Assembly (NCBI RefSeq): GCF_000276665.1
Contig: NW_004955475.1
Location: 5,453,710 to 5,517,709 of the forward strand
Length of the DNA: 64,000 nt
DNA from: Chinchilla lanigera
Taxonomy: Eukaryota; Chordata; Mammalia; Rodentia; Chinchillidae
Direction of reading: 5' to 3'
The position numbers and the translations under genes are program-made. Under the pieces are notes generated by a model. The model was not told the DNA's origin, searched no databases, and saw nothing but the letters and a program-made list of their open reading frames with translations. Shown one piece after another: positions 48,301 through 61,200 of this stretch (within the stretch, counting starts at the first letter, position 1; the number at the start of each line of letters is the position of its first letter).

Positions 48301-51300
48301 TACTAATAATCTGTTATCATGGAAATTTCCATCAGTAAATGTACAATATAGGACCTCATATTTGGACAATGTAAAAAAGTTATAAAATGTATAAAGTAGA
48401 TTTTATGTTTCAGCCATAACACACGCATTGCGTAAAGTTTCGGTTTCATTTGTCACCAAATTTGGAAGTTCAGAAGAGACTGGCTGAAAAGAAAAAAAAG
48501 AATTTAAACAAGGTCCTCTAAAAATAATTTAAATTCTAGACCTACTGCGATCATCAGGAAGAAGGATTTTATGCAACAATGAAGAATAATGTGACAAGAA
48601 GAATTTTGGAGACATAAGAAACTACTAACAAAGCATAATACTGCACAAAGGGATATTTTTGCATTGTTTATTTTTAAGTGATTACAGCAAGAAAAACCAC
48701 CACATAAATTCTTATACTAACAGTCTAACACATAAATTACACAATGTAACATAAATTGTGATAGTACTATGGAGAAGGACATAGAAATTCTTCATTTTCT
48801 GGTTCAGAAAACCAAGACATAAAAGTTATATACATTAAATTAATTTAAAGACCAAAGTAAGAAGCACTCTTGAATCCTAGGCACAGTATTATTGGTGTCA
48901 ATAATACTAGTGTCAATTAGTGTCAATTGTCATTTATCATTCTTTTTCGGGAATAATGTATGTAAATGCAATAAAGTCTTAAATATGAATTGATAAACTT
49001 ACCTCACTGACATGATCAGAGGTGTAATTCACATTATTCTTAGACAGAAGAGAATTTAGTTCCATCAAATCTTCATCAGTGGAGTGCATTTCATCCCTTG
49101 AATGAAAAATGGAGGAGTGGGAAATTAACAGTCTTTATCTCCAAGCAGGATGACGATGGATGGACAAAAGATAATGTAAATGGCAAAAGATAATCTTTGA
49201 GAAAATGTCCCAAATTTAGTGAATTACACAGATTATTATAGGTCCTCAAGCAAAAAACCATGAATCCTATGGCATTTTCCAGTTACAGAAATTTCACTTT
49301 CAGACAATGAACCCTACTGTTGTTCAGAAGATTTCTGTACATAATTGACTGGCTGTAATTCATCCAGAGTGGCCCACTTCCAACTTTTTCATACCAGATT
49401 TCTCAACCTGAAAATCCCCAGAAGGATGTAAGAAAATCCACATTATTCTATTCTGTCAGAATTCTGAATAGTAAATATTCTTCAACCCAGGAAATCTCAG
49501 TCTACAGGATGTTTTTCCATTGTTTTGTGCCAGTGAAGATGATGAATCACTGTCCCCAATCAGAAAAGAGATGCAAAGCAATACAACAATGTAACTAGGT
49601 AATGCATGACCTATAGCCTTTCATTTATGAGATTATACACGCTCTAAACTTAGTCTTTCAAATGACTGTATTCCTCCCCATGGGCAGCATTTAGCCTGAA
49701 TTTCATCAATCAGTGAGAGCAATGGATTTGAGGGAGTGTGACACACAGTAGTTGACAGTGAACAGAAAGTTTTATATTTTGACTTTATGCGGTTGTGAAG
49801 CTCTTGACTTCATTTTGTGATGCCATTTACTAGGAAGATCAGATCCTCTGAGGACCACCGGTTGCACTATTTTCCACTGTTGTTATTTAAGCTGACTTCA
49901 AGAGCCCAAACGGCACTAAATTCTTATAGGTCGTTAACATAGGAAACCTTTGTTCTTTCCTGTGGGTTTGTCAGTCTAGCTGAACTTGAACCTGGCTTTG
50001 CTGGCCAATTCAGGCGATGTTAAAGCAACTCAGAAAAATCATTTTAACTGACAGAGTTCCCATGATCCATGGAGATTCTGAGGAATGCCCTGTCCCCTGA
50101 AGGATGAAGATTAGTTTATGGTTTGGAGTAGTTCCCTTTGGCTCAAATCTGAGGGTTCACACTAAAGTTCAGGATCAGTTTGAAAGCTCATAGGGCTCCC
50201 TTTTAGATGTGTTTTTCAGGAAGCTATTTATGTAAAAAGGTCTACCAAGCCCATATATGACCCTTCTCTCTCTAGGGTAGGCAATAAATGAAGGAAGGAA
50301 ATAATACAAATATAAGATGATAAAGCATCTAAACAGACAAATATAGCCACTGCTGGAGAAGTTGAAACTTAGGCAGTCATTCTTCCTCTACATGTCACTC
50401 AGGTTTTTGTGGCCAGAGTTTTGCTGATGATAGCGCCTTTGTGGCTCCAATTTAGTAATATTTCTGCTGAAACACACAGAATCTAGTTTCAGGAAATTAA
50501 GACATCTTTTTTTTCCCTTACAGTTGTGCACCAAGCGGAAGGTTTTGCTCTAATTTAGAACAATTTTTGGATTTAAGAGGGAGGGAGGGTTTTTGCACAG
50601 CCAGTGTGCAGCTCTCATTTTCAGAAGACCGCAGATAGTGAAACATCAAATATATTACCAAAGAGTTCATCTGTAGTATATAAAAAACAGTGATAATTTT
50701 GGGAGTGGAGGTTTCTAAAGGATATTTTCTTAATCACATATTGCTTCCATCATCATAATATTATGCTTTGGATAAACAGGTAATTTTCAAAACTCAGAAC
50801 TATGTATGTCTGAAAATCAATATCCACAATTTCTTCAAAAACACAAACCATTTATCAGAGCTAAGTACCAGTATGAAGTATTCATCATAATTTAGTATCT
50901 CCCTTTCAAATATCTGATTTGTTAAGGTTTCAAAATGAAAACAGACTTGATTCAATATTCAGAGGTGCAACTGTGGGTACAGCAAAGTGTTATGCTACCT
51001 CTCACCTAAAATTAGCTCACTAACTGTGTACTTGCACTTCCGAGTCCCTGTCACCATTCAAAATATTGTTTCTGGATTTTCCAGCAAAGAAAGGGAAAGA
51101 TTGGGCAGAAGTATTCTTCAAAAACTCTACAAACTATTGTTATACACCTGCCTTTTCTCGGCTCTATCCAAAGTGTTTTCTGCACTGTGAAAAGAATACA
51201 AATTTTCCTCAAAAATATGTAGAAGACATGTTCAGAGAAGAGAGAGTGTATACCTGTTCATTATAGGGTCACACAGAATATGTGAGTCATCCCCAGTCAA

Positions 51301-53983
51301 GATTGAATTGATGTCCTGAGAAAGCAAAGCCTCCAGATCGAAAGGCATATCTTCAGTTTCCTGTCCTAAGGGTTCCGCAGTTATTAGGTCTCGTATATCC
51401 GGCGTGGCCAAATTCAAATCGGTGATCACTGACTCCTCACTCACAGGTCCATCTTGAATTGACGTTTGAGTGACTTTTCTGAGAAATAGCATAGAAGATA
51501 TGAATTCAACATGTTGCAACAGCTTAAATCATATGTGTGGTAGCATATTCACCTGTTACATATCAGACTTGCCATATGATTTATAATATCAACCAACTCT
51601 CCTTTCATTTCATTCACATGTTACATAATGCAATGTTCATGCATTCTGACAGGTCAACCATTCCACCACCTAAACTTATTGAAAACTCTTTATCATAACC
51701 AGAGTGGTTATAATAAAAGAACAGACAATAACAAGAAATGATAAGGATATAGAAAAACAGGAACCACTATATATTGCTGGTGGAAATGAATGTGAAGTGA
51801 CATAACCACTTTGGAAAACAGTCCAGCAATTGTTAAGAAGTTAGATATAATTTTCCATTCAATTTTATTCATTTCTCTTTCTCTTTCTTCCTCTCTCTCT
51901 TTCTCTCTCTGTGTGTCTCTCACTCTCTTTCTTATTTGAGCCAGATAGTGTTGTGTAGTCCAGGCTGGTCTTGGACTAACTATGTAGCACAGGCTGGCCT
52001 CAAAATTGCAGTAATCCTCCTGCCTCCGCCTCCCAAGTGCTGGAATTGCAAGCATGCACCACCATGGCTGGCAATTCCATTAATTTCTTTCTTTCTTTTT
52101 TTTTTTTTTTGGTACTGGGAATCGAACTCACAACCTCACACTTGCCAGGCAGGCTCTTGTGCGACTGAGCTATATCCCCAGCCCTAATTCTGTTAATTTC
52201 TATCAGTTCCACATTTTGCTATCTATCCAAGAAAAATACAAACATAATCATCTTCTTGTAAATGTTCACAGCAAATTTCTCCACAATAGCAAAAAATGGA
52301 ACGCAATCAACTACCTATTACCTGATAAATGTGCCAGTAAAATGTGGTATATCCATATAATGTAATTTTATTTGCAACTAAAAATAATTAAAGTATTGAC
52401 CCATTACATAACATGGGTGAATCTTGAAAATAATATGCTAAGTGCACCATATACAATGGCTAAATTATGGGAGCAACCTATAGGCCCACCAACAGATAAA
52501 TGGACAAAGAAAACATGGTATATATACACAATGCAGTACCACTCAGCTATGAAGAAGGCTAAGTTTGAGTTATATACGGGGAAAGAGATGGAGCTTGAGA
52601 CCATAATGGTAAGTGAAATAAATAAGCGTGTTTGTGAGGATCTGGCAGAGGTGTTATCAAAAATAAGGTGAATGCTGCTATTGAATGACATCCAGTGGAA
52701 AGGCAAACTTTTAAAACATTACAGTGTGTCCTCATCCACCTTAGTCAATGGATATGGTACCATGTGACCTCTGGCTCTTCACCAAAGCCAAAATGACCAC
52801 AAAAGGTAAACAGTTTTAATCGATTCAGCACATCAAGGTGGCCAAGACAGCATAACTAAAGGAATTCGTGCAAAAGGACTTCCATATCTGCTTTAGAAAG
52901 TGGCAAGAATGATGGGATAAGTGCAGTATAAGTTAGGACGAGCATTTTAAGGGCGATTAATGACAGTATGTCTTTTATTGTAATAAATCATTTTAAATTT
53001 AAACATTCACCATAGTTTTCAATCACACTTCATAATTAAGCTGCATAGGTCACTATACTTTTCCATATTCTTTCTGAGTTGATATTTTAGAAGACTGTCA
53101 AATATCTGTGACTGTGTAGATTCCCTGAAAGTTAAATTTTTAAAATTAGCTTCTAAGTTTCATTGTGGGGATGTTCAAATATCATTCATTACAATTTTAA
53201 CACTCTAGATACCATAAAATCTGAGATTTACTGGTATTTCTCCCTATTTTCTTTAGAAAAAACTCTGGTATACTCTGTTTTTCAAATGTGGCTACCGTCA
53301 GCATTCCACACCTCTGTTCATATAATGAAAGCGTGGAAGAGGATACATCTGTGCAACTCTTCTGGGCCAACACCCAAGTAGACAAATGTCATGCTTCTGG
53401 CTTTAAGGGACAATATGCTTGCAAAAATGTAATTCGAGAACCGAGTCTGTACATTTCTACCTCCTGCTCCAGAAACATGAACTTCCTGTTGTCTTATTCC
53501 TTAAACACTTCAGGTCCAGGCACAGTTGACTCAACAGTTTGCTTCTCTTTATATGTCCAGGCTCTAAGCCACCCCTGGTTATATCTGTAATGTCCTTCCC
53601 CTTGAACGCTTGATCTCTCTCAAAATATTCTGCTACCTCAGGTTTCCTATACTTCCAAAAGATACTGCATAATATTCTTCCTGCTACGTAATCTTCCACT
53701 GGAAGGTTCTCCTCCAACAGTCTCCTTGCCAGATATCCCTTTCTGAAGCTCTCACTATCCTGTAGCAGACATAATGATTTTCCATTTGGATCTACTTTCT
53801 GCTCATACAGACAAAACTTAGGCTGAGATGTCTGGACTAATAACCTTCCTCAACAGACGTCTAGATATTTAGCATCCATCTATCTGTGACACACACTTAA
53901 AAGTGATATGCACTGGGCTGACAATGTAACAGTGGTAAAGTGCTTGCTTCGTATGTGCAAGGTCCTAGGCTCAGTCCCCAATA

Positions 53984-54029
<46 letters not shown>

Positions 54030-57000
54030 CCACAAATAATGAATTTAAAATTGCATAAAGATTTGAATAAGTAATTTTTTTGAATAAGTAATTTTTAAAA
54101 AAGAAGATACAAATATGGGCAAAAGGATACTTAAAAATGCTTCATGTCACTGATCATTAGGGGCATGCAAATCAAAATCACTATGAGATCTCCTCCCAGT
54201 TAAAATGACTATCACCAAAAAGAGAAAAGAATAATAGATGCTAGTAAGGATGCAGAGAAAAGGGGACTGTTCTACACTGTTGGTAGGAATTGTAAATTGT
54301 AAATTAGTATAGCCATTATGCAAAACATTATGGAGATTCCTCAAAACTCTGAAAGTGAACTACCATAAGATCCAGTAATACCTCTACTCAGTATACATCC
54401 AAAGAAAATAAGATCATTATACCAAAACCATTTGTACTCTCAAGTTTATTGCAATGCTATTCACAGTAGCTGAAATCTGGAATCAGTCTAGATTTCCATT
54501 AGTGAATGGACAATATGTGATATATATACAAAGTACACACTGAATATTATTCAGTCCTGGAAAAGAATGAAATCCTGCCACTTGTAGCAACATGGATGAA
54601 ACTGGAGTTCATTGTAAAGCAAAGTAAGCCAGATGCAGAAAGACATCTATCACACATTCTCATTTGTTTGTGGAAACAGAAATGTTGTGTTGTAGAAGAC
54701 TGGAGTGAAATGGTGGTCACTAGAAGCTGGGGAAGCAGGTGGAAAGAAGATAAATAAAAAGTACAAAAACATAATTATAGAGGAGGAATTAGCTCTGGTT
54801 TTCTACAGCACCATAGGATAACTACTCTTTAAAATAGTCTGTGTTATATGTCAAAGTAATTAGAGCAGTATAGAATTTCCAACAAATAGAAATGTTTAAC
54901 CACTGAAGAGATGGAAATGCTAATTGCTCTCATTTAGTTACTGCTTATTATATACATGGATTAAATTACCATAATGCACAATGTACAAATGTATGAATAT
55001 TATGTTTCAGTAAAAATGATATTCATGTATTAAAAACTTGCAAATTTGCAAGCATGTTTTCCCCCAAATAGGTTCTCCATATTTCTCATTAAATTTATAG
55101 TAGTTGCTAACTTAAGTTTTTGTTGGTTTTGTGAATGGAATTTTTCATAAGATTTTTGAACTGGCTATTGCTGACATGTAGCAAAGGTACTGATCATATA
55201 TGTATATTAAGTAAGCTATGTTTTCATACCTTATTTCTTCAATGATTTCACTAGTTTACACACAGGTCAAACTGTTTTGCAAGAGTGTTTTGGGAGTCAT
55301 ATGGGGGACTGGGCAAGAACACAGATTGCAGTACCATTACATCACTAAGAAAAAAGCAGAAATACATAATGTACTGAGAGGAAGTCAGCAGTGTTGATTT
55401 TGTAACTGAAGGAAAGCAGTTTTGTTCATTTAAAAACAGAATATAGCCCATACTTTAACATAGCTGCACAACATACTATACTTCATTACCAAAACGTTGC
55501 TCACAAGGTTGCTTACCCATTGCCTCCATTTTCTTGGTCCCCAGATGAAAATAAGTTTTTGTATTCATTTTTCAAAGCCGGTAAATCACCGTCAAGGAGA
55601 TTTTTATATTTTTCTTCAATAATTGCATAACCATCTTTTAATATCTCCATCTAAATAGGATAATTAGAGGAAATGAGAATTGATTATGTACCCGTATGTG
55701 CATCTAGTCTTTCTCAGACCATATGTGGTATGATTTCCTTTAAGAATATTTAACAATTGTGTGAAAAATAACATTAACAGACACTGAAAATTTAACTGAC
55801 AGTAAATGATTTTTTTGCCCGCCCACCACCATCATTTTATTTCAGAATCTTACAGCTTCTTTCTCTTTCTCCTCTGGGATATGGAAATACTGACGAGGAC
55901 ATTTGGAAGCTTCAGCTTCACATATGGCTGGTAATGACCTGCAATGACACCCAGATTTCACAGTTGTAAATCATCCTAGTGCTGCAATGGTCAGTAGTAA
56001 AGAGCTGAATATTAAACACCTTTTGTCAGAATAGTCCCATTAGAATTAAATGTTTTAAGATATCATCATTAAGGAGCGCAAACAAAGTTACCCAAATGAT
56101 AGCTGAGTAGAATGAGTGGCAATCTAGAACATTATCACTACTTATAATTTTTCTTCTATGTCCCCCTAATGAAATCTTAAAAGCTTTGGTTATTACTATT
56201 GTTTTGATTTTGTGAGACAGGGTCTCACTGCATATCTTAGGTTGGCCTCAAACTGGAGATCTTCCTGTTTCAGCCTTACAAGTGCTAGGATTACAACATA
56301 CCACTATGCCTGGCCTTAGTGCTTGGATTATTTTGCCTTTAATATACACTGGGTCAGCTAAAACTAAAGTAAAGAATAAAAGGGGAAACTAGGTTCCTTT
56401 AAGGGATGCCTGATTCCAAGGCTGAAACAGATAAAGTACAAATTAAATCTAGAATTCCTATTATACCAAAAGTAAATAGTTAATGAGGATGTACCTATCA
56501 ATGGACATAGTCTAGTAAGGATTATAATCTTTTGAATAAAATAAGAATCCGTGATTCCATACTTATATAAATAAATAATAAGGAAGCAGGAAATGTTTTT
56601 CCTTAGAATGGAAACTAAAAATGTAGAGGACTGATGTGATTAGAAAATCACTACAGACATTCCTCATTTAACATGCTACCTGTTTAACAATTGTTCAGAC
56701 TTACCACCTGCTGCTCAGACTTACAACTCATCCTTTTTTGATACAGATCTGTATATCTTGTTTGTAGAGCCTCAATGTCTTTTTGTTATAGAGTACACCT
56801 TATTTAGATGGTACTATAATTTTTGTGGACTGTACTGCACAGTACTGTAGTTTTACATTCAGATAAAAGAAAGTCATGAAGTTGGAATTTTCTTTGACCA
56901 TTTCTTTGCTATGAATAATACTCTAATGTACACACTATATACAATTCTTCATTTAAAGATCAATTCATTTAACAATCTAATCACAGGAACGGAATTTGGT

Positions 57001-58218
57001 TGATAAATGAATAATGTTTGTATTATACAAATATCATAGTAATATGTTGAGAATAAAAAAAGAATCCTAAATCAAAGCTAAAATTGATGCATAAATTTTT
57101 TTTTTTTTGGTTTTTTTTGGTTTTGGTTTTTCTCTGGAACCGGGAACTGAACTCATGACCTTGCGCTTGCCAGGCAGGTGCTTTTGCCGCTGAGCTAAAT
57201 CCCCAGCCCCTGATGCATAAATTTTTAAGAACAGTATTTAATAGACTCAAGTACAGTACATCCCCTACTTACAAACAAGCTCCATTCCAGGAGAATGATC
57301 ATAAGTCAAATTCATTCATAAGTCTGACAAGGTGAATCTTACACACCTCTGACATAAATATGCAATGTAAAGCATAAAACAACCAAACACACACAAAAAT
57401 ACTACAAATAAACTATTTTCACTTTTATAGTTACCTTGAAATGGTGGTACAGTACAGTACAAGCATAAATAAATTATTTTTACTTTTACAGTTACCTTAA
57501 AGTGGTAAGGTGGACAAGTGTGCTACTTCCATAATTTATTCGCATCTATAAATGTTCGTAATGTGAGGTCTGTTCATATCTATGCAATTTTGCAACTTGA
57601 ACACTCATAAATTGGGGACTTACTGTATCTCCCCACAAGTTAATAATTACAAAATGAAAATAGCAACTTAAGGATGGTGACACTCTTCGGGGATACCATT
57701 TTAATTTAAGTGATTAAAGTCAGCATCAACAACAAGGGCAAAAACTGACCTCAGGTGTCTGTGATATGCCCACAACATCACTTTTTGGTATTGCTGCCAA
57801 AAAACGTAATCTGATTATAATCATGAGACTAGGCCGAATGCAAAGTGCCCTCACTGTATATTCTGCCAAAATTACTGGCCAAAACTGTTGAAGTCATGAA
57901 AGACAAAGATAGGCTAAGGAACTGTTCCAGGTTAAGAAAGAATGAAGATATAATAAGTAAATGCAGCATAGGTATGAGACAGAGAACAGAAGAGAGAGGG
58001 AAGATTGTGGGTATAAAGAACATCACTGAGACAACTGATAAAACTTAAGTATGAACTGAGGATTAGAAAATAGTGTTAAATCAATGTTAAGTATCCTGAT
58101 TTTGATACTGCACAGCACTTTTGTAAGAAAAAGTCATTGTTCTTTGGAAATATACATTAAGTACTAAGGAGTAAATGTATATCATGCCTGAAACAATCTC
58201 AAATGCTTCAGAAAAATA

Positions 58219-58261
<43 letters not shown>

Positions 58262-61200
58262 GGTGAGAGAGAGAGAAAGAGACAGAGACAGAAAGCAAAC
58301 GATAGGACTAAATGTTAAAATTAGAGAATCTGGGTAAAAGCTACATGGGAGTCCTTTATAGTATTCTCAACATTTTTTCTGTTGATTTCATTTCAAAATT
58401 AAAAGTTACCAGAAAGCCTCAAAAGTGGGAAGAAGGGAGACAAATGGGAAACAATGCCCTAGAGTCAATGACGCCCAGTAGTAAGGTTTGAATTTTGATT
58501 CTGTTATATATTAACTATGTGACTTTAGATAATGTTGTTGAACTCAGTATCATCATCTGTGAAATGAAGACAACGTTAGCGCCTATGAAATAGAATTTTT
58601 CTGAGAATTAAATGAGATAAACCATATCAGGCTTAGCACTCTGCACATACTCAGTAACATTGGTCATTAATTACTATCCATTGGTTCTAAGTTGCTTAAT
58701 CAAGTCTGAAGTGTCAAGCCAACAACATAGGAATTTGTGTTTAAGGTACAATTAGGTAGCATCTTACAAAAATATTTTATAATTAAATACTCTGTCTTGA
58801 GACTTAGAAAAATCCCACAATTTTAGGTTGCAAAGGGCCAGTTAAGAGGGAGCTGGAAACTTCTACTTAAAAAATCATAGGTGAAATGGTTTTGTTCTTT
58901 CTGGTCAGAGTAATTTCTTGTATGAAGAATTTCTACAAAGTTTCATGACTCTAACAAGGTGAAGTTGAAGAATATCATCCAATTTATTGCAGGAGAATCT
59001 CTGGGGAAGTATAACAAGGGATTCAGGGTCTGGGGTATTAGCTCAGTCACACAGCATGTGCATAGCACATACGAAATCCTGGATTAAATCCCCGGCAACA
59101 AGTAAATAAACAAATCAGTAAAAGTTTTAAAAAGTGAACACTTATTTTAAAAAGAAGAGATCCTGTTGAAGTTGGCTCCTTAGAGGTGACTAGAAACCTT
59201 AGAATGAGTGAAATTTAACAAGACTACAGTACAATAGTTCTCAATGACACCCCTAGAACCCACCTTAAGGACAGAAGCAACCTACAAGCAAGTACCAGCA
59301 ACTAGGATACATCTACTATGATCATACCATAGCAGGTTAGTCTTTTATCATTTCCTTTTTCTGTGACAGGGCCTTGCCACATAGTCCAGGCTAGCCTTGA
59401 ACTTGCAGCAATCCTCCTGCTTCAGCCTCCCAAGTTCTGCGATTATAGGCATGCAACACCATGCCCAGTTTATCATTATAAAAATATAAGAACAAAAGGA
59501 AAACCAATATACAATGAACTGATGATGTGTTTGGACTTCCTCAGGAGGTATCATTTTCATCCTGATATTGCATACATAATTTATATATGCTGACTAAGTG
59601 CTCTAACTTGAAAAATAAGAGTGAGCTTGGAAAAAAGAAAAATTATGAGACATAATTTTGAGTGTAAAGTGTCCTTCTCTAATCACGAAAATACATGGAG
59701 TCCATAAATTTACCTTGTACTGCTTTTGTTTGCCATCTGATTTTTACTTATCGACTTCAGGATAAACTGAAGAATCTAAAAACAAATCATAGAGAATGTT
59801 TTAATTAGGGTATTATACTCAGTAATTAGAGAAATCCATAGCTAAAGTGGAAAGTTACAGGCATCCCAATACACATAACTAAAAATTAATATACTTTTCT
59901 TTTAGTTTTCACAGGACTTTATAGTATAATTACTCTATATTTAAGCCAACAATGCCATACAGTAGTTCCAATCAAAAATTTACAGAAAAGTATTATGATC
60001 TTTTAAAAACTGAACCAATACCTGTGTTAACAGCCGCTGTTGCTCACCATGCTTCTGCCTCAGAGTTTTCATTTCAAGACAAAGTGTTGTATATTGCCTG
60101 CCATAGAGCATATTTTCCAAATGAAACAGAATAGAAACATCTCTAGAATTTTTAAGCTACAATAGGTAGTAATATATTGAAGTATCTGAGTTATAGTATT
60201 CATGATGTTCTTCAGGAAGGTTATCTTCCTATTATCCTACCTGAATAATTCAGACTTAAATTTTAATTCCTTTCAATCTTTGTTAATTAGTCCTTTACAG
60301 TGATACTTTTGCAGCGAGGAATATAGCTCAGAGGCACAGCACCTCCCTGGCAAGTGTGAGGTTTTGAGTTTGATTCCTGGTACAAAAAAACCCAAACAAA
60401 CCCCAAATTGAATGACTTTTGTCATTCAGGTCTTTTTTGTTGTTTTTCTGGGGATTTAACCCAAAGCTTGATGCATGCTACCCAAGAGCTCTACCACTGA
60501 GTCACATCCCCATCTCCTACGCTAGTATTTTTGAAAACATGGACTGCCTTAATACATATTCTTATATACTTGAGAACATGAAAATCACTGCAAATCAAGA
60601 TAATACTAATTTAAGTTCCTTCTTAACAGTTACGAGAGTAGAACAATACTTCATAGAAGACTGGAAAAAAAACCAGCTAAATATCTGTGAGTTTACATTA
60701 AACTATCTATATTTAGCCTGAACAATATGACAAGAGATGTTATACCAGAGTAAGAGACTAAAAACTTCTTATACAGAATTAGTTTTTAAGTGTGACTTAA
60801 TATAATCCGAATTCCACAATATGAAAGTATCAGAAATATTTGGCTAAAAGGAATTTCAGAAGGCCATCTAGTTCACTCTTGCCCAATAATTTATGGTCTG
60901 GTTTACCTACAAAATCAGCCAGAAATCACTGAAGCATCCTCAACCACATGATATACATGTACGCTTTGCTTAACACTCAACAGCAGCCTGATATCCAGAA
61001 TTACCATAAAGGGTTAGCTCATGGTCAGTATCCATGAAAATCCTGGGTTATATTTAATATTATTGAAAAAGGAAGAAAAATACTTCCATTCTCCTCTCCA
61101 CCTCTCTCTTTTCTCCCTTACTTGAGGTGAGAAGTAATTGATTAAATCAAAGGATAAAATCATGAAATTAAAGGTACTTTTTCAAGTTTATGCTCGTGGA

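Larger units (their letters stand above)
51695..52440 (+). mobile_element. Old L1 3' end interrupted by two SINEs
   Basis: L1 text at 51700-51850 (GTGGAAATGAATGTGAAGTG-like, CTTTGGAAAACAGTCCAGC) resumes at about 52200-52440 (AATGTGGTATATCCATATAA, GGTGAATCTTGAAAATAATA). A B1 and then an ID element split it. Confidence 0.7.
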
